Notes under the pieces: generated by a model
The model's database searches: none
What the model was told of the DNA's origin: nothing
What the model saw: the letters and a program-made list of their open reading frames with translations, nothing else
NCBI GenBank assembly: GCA_046760105.1
Contig: JBHIDJ010000045.1
Coordinates: 1-22,058, forward strand
Direction: 5' to 3'
Source: JBHIDJ01 sp046760105
GTDB taxonomy: Bacteria; Pseudomonadota; Gammaproteobacteria; Acidiferrobacterales; SPGG2
DNA length: 22,058 nucleotides
Program-made: the position numbers and the translations under genes
Part shown: positions 15,046 to 22,058 of the stretch, piece by piece
Numbering within the stretch: position 1 is the stretch's first letter
Layout: each line of letters opens with the position of its first letter

Positions 15046-15381
15046 ATGGGTAGCGAGTCAACATGCGAGCTGGTGCAACTAAAGGTAGAGTCTGCACGTT
15101 TTTTGCGTATTGAGCCACGGCCTCGCGCGGGTGCCCCGCAGGACCTGGAACAAACGCTGCTAGAGCTGGTCAAGGAGGCGCTCGAGAGCGAAGGTCACAC
15201 CTGCGGTGAAGACTGTGAGTGTGTCATTGGCGATCCGGTAGAGGTGGCAGCGCGCGACCAGATAAAGAAGGTATCGGACGGTACCTATACGGCATGGTAT
15301 CAAGTGAGGCTGGTCAAATACCGAACTACCGGGGAGTGCATGCCGAAGGGCGACGAATTGCCGGAAGGAGCGCGGGGATAA
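15046..15381 (+). CDS. Conserved-looking hypothetical protein, 111 residues, with a Cys cluster
   Basis: I do not recognise this protein. It is soluble, acidic and without signal or membrane segment. Visible parts are an N-terminal strand-like VQLKVESARFLRIEP, a helix-like LEQTLLELVKEALES (about 34-48), then HTCGEDCEC with three closely spaced cysteines (about 51-57) that could bind a metal, and a strand-rich end (TAWYQVRLVKY). The start is well defined: TAAGGAG lies 7 bases before the ATG at 15046, and frame open further upstream lacks coding character. The next gene, a CBS-domain protein, begins 81 bases after its stop, so the two may be co-transcribed. Confidence 0.72.
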   Translation: MGSESTCELVQLKVESARFLRIEPRPRAGAPQDLEQTLLELVKEALESEGHTCGEDCECVIGDPVEVAARDQIKKVSDGTYTAWYQVRLVKYRTTGECMPKGDELPEGARG

Positions 15382-15462
15382 GGCAACTATTTTTTGCGAC
15401 TTTCTGTCCCGAGCTGCAACACCGCGTTTGATACCCGGTCAAAGGTCAAGAGGAGTCTAGCG

Positions 15463-16056
15463 ATGAAACGTGACTTTGCAGCGCTTTCCTATATTCCCCT
15501 GAAAGCCAAAACGACCTTTGAACATCCGCCGACCCCGCCTGAACTGATTCGCCTCGACAGTCCCGCCGTAACCGTGATGACAGATTTCCAATACGTGCAC
15601 CCGGTCACGGTGAACCCTGACATGCCGATCGACGACGCGCTGCAAAAGATGAAAACTGCCGGCGTTCGGCTGTTACTGGTGACCGATGAGGTCGACGAAA
15701 TCATCGGGCTTATTACCGCCAAGGACATCATGGGTGAGAAGCCGATTCAGATCGTACAGGATACACGCATCCAGCGATCCGACATAAAAGTCGAAATGAT
15801 CATGACGCCGCAATCGAACATCACCGTGCTAAACATGGTAAGTGTACGCAACGCCCAGGTCGGTCACATCATCGAGACCTTACGCCAGCTTGAACGCCAG
15901 CACATGCTCGTTGTTGACGTGGATGATGCCAGCAAGACCCAGCGGGTGATCGGTCTCTTTTCCACGAGCCAAATCAGCAAACTCCTTGGGCGGGACGTCA
16001 GGGAAGAGGTGGCCCCCGCCCATTCGCTGGTGGAGATGTTGCATCAACGGGGCTAG
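15463..16056 (+). CDS. CBS-domain pair protein
   Basis: This 197-residue soluble protein consists of two CBS domains, at about residues 36-92 and 108-178, forming one Bateman module. CBS pairs bind adenosine nucleotides and usually sense energy state. Domain 1 shows VTVNPDMPIDDALQKMKTAGV then RLLLVTDE and IIGLITAKDIMGE; domain 2 shows the matching AQVGHIIETLRQLERQHMLVV and RVIGLFSTSQI. No enzyme or channel domain is attached, so it is a stand-alone regulator whose partner is unknown. The ATG at 15463 has AGGAG about 8 bases upstream; open frame upstream to 15394 is not supported. Confidence 0.9.
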   Translation: MKRDFAALSYIPLKAKTTFEHPPTPPELIRLDSPAVTVMTDFQYVHPVTVNPDMPIDDALQKMKTAGVRLLLVTDEVDEIIGLITAKDIMGEKPIQIVQDTRIQRSDIKVEMIMTPQSNITVLNMVSVRNAQVGHIIETLRQLERQHMLVVDVDDASKTQRVIGLFSTSQISKLLGRDVREEVAPAHSLVEMLHQRG

Positions 16057-16136
16057 CTCTTAGCGCTCGCACGGTTCCACGCTAAAGGCCACATCGATTC
16101 CGGTTTACGATTCTTCAACTCCATCTTGGTCCAGCG

Positions 16137-16739
16137 GTGTCCAAACTCGTCGACTATTACTTCACACCGATTTCACCCTTCACTTATCTTGGAGGTGACC
16201 GGTTTGCAACAATCATCCGTGACACCGGTGCTTCGGTGAATGTATTGCCGGTGGGCTATGGAAAAATATTCCCTGCCACCGGTGGCGTGCCGCTTAAGCA
16301 GCGCGCGCCGGAGCGCCAGGCCTATCGCTTAGCTGAACTGCAACGCTGGCGCGATTATCTGGATATACCGCTTAACCTCGAGCCGAAATATTTTCCGGCA
16401 GATGATCGCATCGCGTCATTGATGATCATCGCCGCGCGCCAACGTGGCGATGACGCATTAGGCCTTTCACAGGTATTTCTACGGGCCGTATGGGCGGAGG
16501 AACGCGACATCGCCGATACGGATACACTCGTGGTAGTTGCCAACGAGGCAGGACTCGATGGAATAGCGCTGCTCAAGCTGGCTGATGATCCGCCGATTTC
16601 GGAAACCTTTGAGCGCGACACAGATACTGCAATTAAACGGGGTGTGTTCGGCGCACCCACTTATGTCGTCGACGACGAAATCTTCTGGGGACAAGATCGA
16701 CTCGACTTTCTCGAACGGAAGTTGCGAGCGAGTAGGTAG
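16137..16739 (+). CDS. 2-hydroxychromene-2-carboxylate isomerase / DsbA-family glutathione-dependent protein
   Basis: This 200-residue protein has the thioredoxin-fold DsbA layout of HCCA isomerases and kappa-class glutathione transferases. The N-terminal strand and active region read YYFTPISPFTYLGGDRF, with Ser13 in the place of the catalytic serine and no CxxC motif. A helical insert fills about 50-150, and the C-terminal cis-proline region is GVFGAPTYVVDDEIFWGQDRL, the family signature. HCCA isomerase acts in naphthalene breakdown, but no other naphthalene gene is here, so the real reaction may be a different glutathione-dependent one. The start is a GTG at 16137 with a poor ribosome site; no better in-frame start is seen. 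It stands 80 bases after the CBS gene and before a glutathione transferase. Confidence 0.87.
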   Translation: MSKLVDYYFTPISPFTYLGGDRFATIIRDTGASVNVLPVGYGKIFPATGGVPLKQRAPERQAYRLAELQRWRDYLDIPLNLEPKYFPADDRIASLMIIAARQRGDDALGLSQVFLRAVWAEERDIADTDTLVVVANEAGLDGIALLKLADDPPISETFERDTDTAIKRGVFGAPTYVVDDEIFWGQDRLDFLERKLRASR

Positions 16740-16750
16740 ATAAGCACAGA

Positions 16751-16853
16751 AAACTCAACGCAGAGACGCAAAGGCGCAGAGGACGCAAAGTTTTTCTAGA
16801 TCTACTACTATTAGTATTCCTTTGCGTCTTTGCGCCTTCGCGTTGAGTAGTTT
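16751..16853. repeat. Imperfect inverted repeat of ACGCAAAG-type units between two glutathione-related genes
   Basis: The left arm (16751-16790) contains CTCAACGC, then ACGCAAAGGCGC- and GACGCAAAG-like units. The right arm (16819-16853) is nearly its reverse complement, with GCGCCTTCGCGTTGAG. The two are separated by about 28 AT-rich bases. The units are short and repeat with a period of roughly 8 to 9 bases. Sequences of the form AACGCAGAGRCGCAAAGRCGC recur between genes in many bacterial genomes, so this is probably a dispersed palindromic or MITE-like element. A TTTTT run at 16791-16795 means the hairpin could also end transcription of the isomerase gene. Confidence 0.7.
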
Positions 16854-16879
16854 AAGGAATCGAGTTAGGACGATACATC

Positions 16880-17569
16880 GTGATTGATTTCTATACTTGG
16901 TCGACGCCAAACGGCATCAAGGTGTCGATAATGCTCGAGGAAATCGGGCTCCCCTACAAGATCATTCCCGTCGATATCGGCGCCGGCGATCAATTCAAGC
17001 CCGAGTTCTTGAAGATCAGTCCCAACAACAGAATCCCGGCGCTTGTCGATCACGACGTTCCGGACGGCAAACCGTACTCACTATTCGAATCGGGCGCGAT
17101 TTTGATGTATCTGGCGGAGAAAACGGGCAAGCTGATGCCATCAGACACAGCCGGGCGCTACGGTGTTATTCAGTGGCTCATGTTTCAAATGGGTAATGTG
17201 GGGCCGATGCTTGGACAAAATCATCATTTTCGCGGTTATGCGCCCGAGCAGATCCCGTACGCCATCGATCGCTATACGAACGAGGCGGGGCGTCTCTACT
17301 GTGTATTAGATAAGCGTCTCGGCGAGACTGCATATCTTGCCGGTGCAGACTACTCTATCGCCGATATCGCCACTTTCCCGTGGCTTCGCCCTCACAAGCG
17401 ACAGGGGCAAGATCTCGACGACTTTCCGAATGTAAAGCGTTGGTTCGAAGAAATCGGCGCGCGACCTGCGGTCGAACGCGGTATCGAGGTGCTCAAAGGC
17501 TTACGCCGCGATTTCGACGACAAAGCGCACGAGATCCTGTTTGGCAAGACCCAGTACCAACGCCGCTGA
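16880..17569 (+). CDS. yfcG: Glutathione S-transferase, YfcG-type (disulfide-bond oxidoreductase)
   Basis: This 229-residue protein closely follows E. coli YfcG by recall. It begins MIDFYTW, then STPNGIKVSIMLEE with Thr9 and Asn11 in the glutathione site, SPNNRIPALVDH, SLFESGAILMYLAEKTG, GPMLGQNHHF and the C-terminal YSIADIATFPW. YfcG uses a bound glutathione disulfide to reduce disulfides and has weak peroxidase activity. The start is GTG at 16880, with TAGGA about 10 bases upstream, right after the palindromic repeat. Its end is 28 bases from the convergent cyclase gene. Together with the preceding DsbA-fold protein it makes a glutathione-related pair. Confidence 0.93.
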   Translation: MIDFYTWSTPNGIKVSIMLEEIGLPYKIIPVDIGAGDQFKPEFLKISPNNRIPALVDHDVPDGKPYSLFESGAILMYLAEKTGKLMPSDTAGRYGVIQWLMFQMGNVGPMLGQNHHFRGYAPEQIPYAIDRYTNEAGRLYCVLDKRLGETAYLAGADYSIADIATFPWLRPHKRQGQDLDDFPNVKRWFEEIGARPAVERGIEVLKGLRRDFDDKAHEILFGKTQYQRR

Positions 17570-17597
17570 AGAAAGCACCGTCAGCTCGGAGACTGGC

Positions 17598-18287
17598 TTA
17601 CGCTTTGAGTTGAAAGTTGGTGGGTAGATCCTCCCCCTCCAGGGCCAAAACGCGCGCGGGTGCACCATCAAGGCCCACCAGCTTTAATGGCAGCGCCACG
17701 ACGGCACAGCGCGCAGCTGAAATCGCGGACAGGTTGTGTACGTACTCGATGTTGTAGATCTCCTCCGCGAGAATCCGATGGTGAACCACGCAGTCTTCTC
17801 CGCGAAAATCGGGCTGACGAACCACGTATTCCTCCGCGAAATCGTACACCACGGCGTTGACGCCACGTTCCACCAGCCAATCGGCGCCCTCATCCGAAAG
17901 GTAAGGGCCTTCCCGCCAGAAACGTTTCGTTCCCCAGCATTGCTCCGACCAGGTGGTGCGCAGTATGACGATATCGTTCGGCCGAACGTGCCGCCCACGG
18001 TCCTCGAGCGTATCGCCCGCAATCGCGGCATTGCGGCCGTGATCCCGTAGCTCTACCACGGCGGCAGGGCCCATGAGCTTGGCGAGAGGCGCCTGCTCGA
18101 TCGATTTGGCGCCCCGGATGAAATGGTTGGGGGCATCCACGTGGGTCGCGTAATGACAGAACATGCTGAATGTCGAGCCCTGCCAACCGTGCTCCTTGAA
18201 AGTGAACGCAGTTTCAAAGCTGACCGCCAGCCCAAGGCGGCCGGCCCCGTGCTCGACCGGTATGGAAAGATCGATGATGTCGGTCAC
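17598..18287 (-). CDS. Cyclase-family metal-dependent hydrolase (kynurenine-formamidase-like fold)
   Basis: This 229-residue protein begins with the family opening MTDIIDLSIPVEHGAG. It carries the metal-binding signature as HYATHVDAPNHF (about residues 45-56), a variant of HxGTHxDxPxHF with Ala in place of Gly. The family includes kynurenine formamidase, isatin hydrolase and polyketide cyclases, all with a divalent metal at this motif. The product is soluble. The start is GTG at 18287, supported by GGAGG about 9 bases upstream. The gene runs convergently to the glutathione transferase and is separated from the TRAP genes by 204 bases, so it could use the same transcript or its own promoter. 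The true substrate is not clear. Confidence 0.88.
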   Translation of the reverse strand: MTDIIDLSIPVEHGAGRLGLAVSFETAFTFKEHGWQGSTFSMFCHYATHVDAPNHFIRGAKSIEQAPLAKLMGPAAVVELRDHGRNAAIAGDTLEDRGRHVRPNDIVILRTTWSEQCWGTKRFWREGPYLSDEGADWLVERGVNAVVYDFAEEYVVRQPDFRGEDCVVHHRILAEEIYNIEYVHNLSAISAARCAVVALPLKLVGLDGAPARVLALEGEDLPTNFQLKA

Positions 18288-18491
18288 TGGTCTATTCCTC
18301 CGGGCTTCGAGGCCTCAACCTGGCCCGCCCTGCTCATGATATGCCGCAACGATATTCGCAGATTTACCTGCTGTCACCAACCGACGTAAGAGACGAGCCA
18401 GATCCGTCGGACTCAGCCCCAATTTACTTCCGGGGCGGCTGTGCTTGGGTCCACTGCGGTGGTGAAAAGTATGACCCGGCGGATCCTGGTC
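18288..18491. other. Gap between dctM and the cyclase gene
   Basis: In these 204 bases no ORF with family resemblance is seen. GCCCC (18416-18420) and GGGGC (18432-18436) form a short stem with an 11-base loop, which could be a weak pause after dctM on the minus strand, but there is no T-run of note. The GGAGG ribosome site of the cyclase lies at the left end. Confidence 0.4.
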
Positions 18492-20108
18492 CTACGGGCC
18501 GAAAATGAGCGTCGGTAGCCAGGTGGCCAGTTCAGGGAGGTACCACAACACGACGAGCGCAATGAGCTGAATGACGATATAGGGTGCTACGCCGAGGTAA
18601 ATTTGCGATGTCTTGATCGTCTCCGGTGCCACGCCACGCAAGTAAAACAACGCAAACCCGAACGGCGGCGTAAGGAACGACGTCTGAAGATTCACACCCA
18701 TCATCACCCCGAGCCATACGGGGCTCATCAAGACCCCGGGCGCGAGCTCCATCTGCAAAAGGATCGGCGCCACGATCGGCACGACAATGAAGATGATCTC
18801 CAGGAAGTCGAGAAAGAAGCCGAGGAAGAACATCAGCAGCATGACGACGAGCACTGCACCTACGGCGCCACCGGGCAGCGACGTGAGGAAATCGTGCACG
18901 ATTTCATCACCGCCGAATCCTCGAAACGTCAAAGAAAACAGGCTCGCACCGATCAGGATGACGAACACCATCGACGTTATGTTCATCGTTGACTGCATTA
19001 CGCTGCGAAGCACTTTGGCGTGATGAATTCGGGTGAAACCGACCACGATACCCCAAACGAGGACGAGTGACAGAATGACGCAGGCGATTATCGCGATTAA
19101 GTCGCCAGTGGGAATTTCCTCACGCTGCATTCTGAGGTCGACGAATACGGTAATGATCAGCATGATGACCAGGCTCGCGCCGGCCAGATAAATCGGCCGC
19201 GCCCGCTTGGGGTCGAGCCGGTACCCCGCCAGTAGGACCGCCCCGACGGCTCCCACGCCGGCGGCCTCGGTGGGTGTGGCAATGCCGCCCAGGATGGAAC
19301 CCAGTACGGCGATGATCAGGACGATGGGTGGCAGCAACGAAGCCAGAACTCGCAGGGCAAAGCTCTGGCCCTCCGCGATCTCCAGGTCGTCACGGGGTAC
19401 CGGTGGCGATGAGCTGGGACGGAGCCAGGCGACCATGAGCTGATAGACGATATACATGCTGACCAGCACGAAGCCGGGGAACAGGGCGCCCGCGAATAGA
19501 TCACCAACGGACACTGAATCGGGTGAGAAAATGCCCTGTTTGTACTGAGCGTTCGCGTACGCGGTGGATAATTGATCACCGAGCAACACCAGGACGATGG
19601 ACGGCGGAATGATCTGGCCCAGGGTGCCCGACGCGCAGATGGAACCGCACGCGAGCGCCGGATCGTAGCCACGGCGCAACATGATCGGAAGCGAGAGCAG
19701 ACCCATGGTCACCACGGTCGCACCGACGATGCCGGTGGAGGCTGCCATCAAGGCGCCCACGATGCTCACTGAAACGGCGAGACCACCGCGCACAGATCCG
19801 AACAGGCGTGCCATGTTGTCGAGCAGTTCTTCGGCAATCTTCGAGCGCTCGAGCGTAACACCCATGAAAATGAACAACGGCACCGCCACCAGCACGTCGT
19901 TACTCATCACGGCGTAAATGCGCTGTGGGAACGCGAAAAGCAGGGAAACATCGAATACGCCGGCCGCTTCTCCGATGAGGGCGAATATCAGCGCTGTGCC
20001 GGCGAGCGTGAAGGCAACGGGAAACCCGGCGATGAGAAACCCGCAAGCGGTCACGAACATGACTAGGCAAAGGACCTGCGGCTGCAGAAGGGACGCCAGT
20101 AATTCCAT
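18492..20108 (-). CDS. dctM: TRAP transporter large permease (DctM), enlarged
   Basis: This 538-residue, highly hydrophobic protein is the main channel subunit of a sodium-coupled TRAP importer. Family landmarks are GFPVAFTLAG near the N-terminus, VPLFIFMGVTLERSKIAEELL, the GALMAASTGIVGATVVTMG region, LGQIIPPSIVLVLLG and TPTEAAGVGAVGA (around 285-297). Typical DctM has about 430 residues; here roughly 110 more follow TPTEAAG, with about three extra membrane helices separated by charged segments. Such longer forms accompany the TakP-type 2-oxoacid systems. The ATG at 20108 is 22 bases from the dctQ stop, and GAGGG lies upstream. It is the last gene of dctP-dctQ-dctM. Confidence 0.94.
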   Translation of the reverse strand: MELLASLLQPQVLCLVMFVTACGFLIAGFPVAFTLAGTALIFALIGEAAGVFDVSLLFAFPQRIYAVMSNDVLVAVPLFIFMGVTLERSKIAEELLDNMARLFGSVRGGLAVSVSIVGALMAASTGIVGATVVTMGLLSLPIMLRRGYDPALACGSICASGTLGQIIPPSIVLVLLGDQLSTAYANAQYKQGIFSPDSVSVGDLFAGALFPGFVLVSMYIVYQLMVAWLRPSSSPPVPRDDLEIAEGQSFALRVLASLLPPIVLIIAVLGSILGGIATPTEAAGVGAVGAVLLAGYRLDPKRARPIYLAGASLVIMLIITVFVDLRMQREEIPTGDLIAIIACVILSLVLVWGIVVGFTRIHHAKVLRSVMQSTMNITSMVFVILIGASLFSLTFRGFGGDEIVHDFLTSLPGGAVGAVLVVMLLMFFLGFFLDFLEIIFIVVPIVAPILLQMELAPGVLMSPVWLGVMMGVNLQTSFLTPPFGFALFYLRGVAPETIKTSQIYLGVAPYIVIQLIALVVLWYLPELATWLPTLIFGP

Positions 20109-20130
20109 ACTCGGGTGCCCTCGACCTTAC

Positions 20131-20673
20131 TCAGACGCCGTCTGGCTGTTCTTCCGTCACCGGTGCATCAGCCCCAGCAAGGGTCATGATGGAGCGCAAC
20201 GCCAGCGAAATTCCTTGCAGAAAAATCAGAACGACAAAAATCCAGATCACCGTTTTGAGCAGAAACACGAGCGGGAGACCGCCCGTTTCAATCGAGCCCT
20301 CGAACACCTTCCAGGAATTGATAACGTATGACCAGGAGATCCACATTATCAGAACACAAACGGGGATGAGGAAAAATACGACACCGAGCAGATCGACGAG
20401 GGCTTTGGTCTTGGGCTTGGCGCCGCGGTAGAGGATATCGACGCGCACATGCCCATCCTGCAACAGCGTGAAGCCCGCACCCACCATAAACATGATGCCG
20501 TACAAGTACCAGATCGACTCCTGCATATAGATAAAGCCGATACTGAAGACGTAACGCAGCACCACGACGATGAACTGGTCCAGCACCAGTATCAGCGCGA
20601 GCCACGCGGTGGCCCTGCCGACGAGATCGTTGATCGAGTCGATGATTCGAACTACTACTGCGAGATTGCTCAA
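20131..20673 (-). CDS. dctQ: TRAP transporter small permease (DctQ)
   Basis: This 180-residue protein has four membrane helices, at about 20-40, 53-70, 93-115 and 138-158, as in DctQ proteins. The loop after helix 2 carries LLQDGHVRVDILY, the family signature. It joins DctM in the inner membrane. The start must be a TTG at 20673: AAGGAG stands exactly 7 bases before it, no ATG lies near the beginning, and family members start close to this point. It follows dctP by 171 bases containing a strong hairpin, and precedes dctM by 22. Confidence 0.92.
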   Translation of the reverse strand: MSNLAVVVRIIDSINDLVGRATAWLALILVLDQFIVVVLRYVFSIGFIYMQESIWYLYGIMFMVGAGFTLLQDGHVRVDILYRGAKPKTKALVDLLGVVFFLIPVCVLIMWISWSYVINSWKVFEGSIETGGLPLVFLLKTVIWIFVVLIFLQGISLALRSIMTLAGADAPVTEEQPDGV

Positions 20674-20686
20674 CGCACCTCTCCTT
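20667..20686 (-). promoter_or_regulatory. Strong ribosome binding site forcing a TTG start for dctQ
   Basis: On the minus strand AAAGGAG (ending at 20681) is followed by 7 bases and then TTG at 20673-20671. The strength and exact spacing of this site, with no ATG nearby, settle the start. A rare start codon behind a strong site may moderate permease output relative to the binding protein. Confidence 0.7.
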
Positions 20687-20750
20687 TAAGGATTTTGCGT
20701 CCCCCGAGTAAACGCCGCGCAGTATGGCTGATCGACCCTAGTGCGTACAG

Positions 20751-20786
20751 CTAAGGAAAGGCCCGCACCGGAACCCGGTGCGGGCC
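20751..20786 (-). terminator. Very strong hairpin after dctP (intercistronic terminator or mRNA stabiliser)
   Basis: Arms GGCCCGCACCGG (20760-20771) and CCGGTGCGGGCC (20775-20786) form a perfect 12-base stem with only a 3-base loop. On the minus strand, the direction of the operon, the stem is followed by TTTCCTT. This resembles an intrinsic terminator that leaks into dctQ-dctM. It would make dctP mRNA most abundant, as expected for a binding protein needed in excess. The structure is certain; the regulatory effect is inferred. Confidence 0.75.
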
Positions 20787-20844
20787 AGTGGTCGATGGCC
20801 GTGATGCAGTCGCCGCTTTTTCTTATCGTGAGCCTTACGCGCTG

Positions 20845-21951
20845 TTAGGTCGATAGCCAGCGCTTGTTCATGTACATCTGCTCACCGAAGTAGGACCAGC
20901 CCTTGGCGAGCTGGTAGTGCTTCATGTAGCTATCGTAGACCTTCTTCGTTATCGCGTCGGTCTTGCCGACGTCCGCAACCACCTGCTGCGCGGTCTTAGC
21001 AACTGCCTTGAAGATATCGTCCGAGAACTCGCGGAAGTCGACCTTGTGCACGTTGATCAGCGTGTCGAGCGATCGGCTGTTGAAGGTATGGTACTCGGCG
21101 ATATTGATGGTGGTCTCGGCCGCGCAAGCCGCTTCGAACATCGCCTGGTCCGAGCGCGGCATTGAATCCCAGAGCTTCTTGTTGACGCCCATGCTAAGCG
21201 TTGTGGCCGGCTCGTGGAAGCCCGGGTAGTAGCAGTACTTGGCGACTTTGTAGAAGCCGAAGGCGAGGTCGTTCCACGGACCGACCCATTCGGTGGCGTC
21301 GATAGTGCCGGCCTGCAGAGCGGGGAAGATATCGCCACCGGCAAGCGTCACAGAGGTGCCACCAAGACCCGTAACCACTGCGCCGCCGAGGCCGGGGATG
21401 CGCATCTTCAATCCCTTGAAGTCCTCGACGGTTCTCATTTGCTTGCGGTACCAGCCGCCCATCTGCACACCGGTATTGCCACACAGCAATGGCTTCACAT
21501 TGAAATTGGCGGCCAACTCGTCCCACAATTTCCTGCCGTCGCTCCAGTATACCCACCCCAGCATTTCGGAAGCGGTCATACCGAGGGGGACGGTGGAGAA
21601 GAAATTGTAGGCCTTGGATTTGCCCTGGAAGTAATAGTCGGCCGAATGGTACAGCTCCGCGGCGCCTTCCTCGACGGCGTCGTTGACCTTCAGCGGGTGC
21701 ACGAGCTCGCCGCCGGCAAATACCTTGACCTTGTATTTGCCGGCCGACATCTCCTCGATCCGCTTACCGATTCGGACAGCGGCGGTGCCGAGGCCCGGGA
21801 AGTTCGCGGGCCAGGAGGTAACCATTTTCAGTTCTTTCTTGCCCTGAGCGATGGCGGGCGCCGAAAAACTGGCCGCCGCCGCCGCCGCTGCCACAGCCCC
21901 ACCGCTTTTCAGTACTTCACGACGCTTCATGTTTGTTTCGCGACGTTTCAT
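20845..21951 (-). CDS. dctP: TRAP transporter substrate-binding protein (DctP, TakP-like)
   Basis: This 368-residue periplasmic protein has a Tat-like signal: KRREVLKSGG, then an alanine-rich hydrophobic run ending APAIAQ near residue 36. The mature part has WPANFPGLGTAAVRIGKRIEE and RTVEDFKGLKMRIPGLGG. The block GTIDATEWVGPWNDLAFGFY, then YCYYPGFHEP, resembles TakP-type proteins, which bind 2-oxo monocarboxylates; lactate binders are relatives. The ligand is thus probably a small 2-oxo or hydroxy acid, but this is family inference. The first ATG (21951) directly follows AAGGAGGGGG, while a second in-frame ATG at 21930 begins a near-copy of the first codons. The hairpin at 20760-20786 follows the stop. 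Confidence 0.93.
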   Translation of the reverse strand: MKRRETNMKRREVLKSGGAVAAAAAAASFSAPAIAQGKKELKMVTSWPANFPGLGTAAVRIGKRIEEMSAGKYKVKVFAGGELVHPLKVNDAVEEGAAELYHSADYYFQGKSKAYNFFSTVPLGMTASEMLGWVYWSDGRKLWDELAANFNVKPLLCGNTGVQMGGWYRKQMRTVEDFKGLKMRIPGLGGAVVTGLGGTSVTLAGGDIFPALQAGTIDATEWVGPWNDLAFGFYKVAKYCYYPGFHEPATTLSMGVNKKLWDSMPRSDQAMFEAACAAETTINIAEYHTFNSRSLDTLINVHKVDFREFSDDIFKAVAKTAQQVVADVGKTDAITKKVYDSYMKHYQLAKGWSYFGEQMYMNKRWLST

Positions 21952-21980
21952 ACCCCCTCCTTATTGTGTAGGATTCTGGT

Positions 21981-22000
21981 GGTTAAAGATGGTGTTAACC
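21981..22000. promoter_or_regulatory. GGTTAA-N8-TTAACC palindrome upstream of the TRAP operon
   Basis: Arms GGTTAA (21981-21986) and TTAACC (21995-22000) are perfect reverse complements across 8 bases, 30 bases upstream of the dctP start. Dimeric regulators commonly bind such sites, so it is a candidate operator. A minus-strand promoter TTGCCG-17-TAATCT appears possible just upstream (near 22005-22035) but is weak. Confidence 0.4.
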
Positions 22001-22058
22001 GCAACAGATTACATCAGCATTAGGGTGGCGGCAAAGACTCTCGATGCATTTGGGGAAG

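Noticed and set aside
16137..17569. Naphthalene or aromatic degradation operon
   Set aside because: Only the HCCA-isomerase-like protein hints at it; no dioxygenase, hydratase-aldolase or dehydrogenase of that pathway is present.
21214..22023. Plus-strand open frame of 269 codons over dctP
   Set aside because: dctP on the other strand has signal, family motifs and a strong ribosome site; the plus-strand product is low-complexity and shadow-like.

Overview
The window looks like a chromosomal segment of a free-living Pseudomonadota bacterium. By eye its GC content is in the mid-to-high fifties, with strong GC bias at third codon positions. It carries Tat-type signal peptides, TRAP and peptide-type ABC transporters, and a YfcG-type glutathione transferase. 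I cannot place the genus. No rRNA, tRNA, CRISPR array, transposase or phage gene was seen. The genes belong to catabolism, solute uptake and detoxification.

Region 1 (about 1-8610) is the most unusual. A XRE-type regulator (3570-4463, +) sits between two minus-strand gene groups. Upstream of it, and divergent, are a membrane diiron desaturase/hydroxylase, a PhnD-like binding protein with no signal peptide, and a DAO-type FAD amine oxidoreductase. Downstream, and convergent, is a tight operon kbl-tdh-MttB-like methyltransferase. Tdh and Kbl turn threonine into glycine and acetyl-CoA. The MttB-like protein and the FAD enzyme belong to families that demethylate amines such as glycine betaine, dimethylglycine and sarcosine. 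Together they suggest a regulated pathway for an N-methylated amino acid or quaternary amine that converges on glycine, but the substrate is not readable from sequence. A small unrecognised ORF (8404-8610, -) lies upstream of kbl.

Region 2 (8644-14912) is a complete peptide-family ABC importer: a Tat-exported binding protein, two permeases, and one polypeptide fusing both ATPases. Three tandem hairpins separate the binding-protein gene from the permeases.

Region 3 (15046-17569, +) holds a 111-residue protein of unknown function, a two-CBS-domain protein, a DsbA-fold protein related to 2-hydroxychromene-2-carboxylate isomerase, a dispersed-repeat-like palindrome, and a YfcG-type glutathione transferase. 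Region 4 (17598-21951, -) holds a metal-dependent cyclase/hydrolase and a TRAP transporter dctP-dctQ-dctM whose binding protein resembles the 2-oxoacid-binding TakP group. A very strong hairpin follows dctP. Both transporter operons therefore place a hairpin directly after the binding-protein gene, a known way to make more binding protein than permease.
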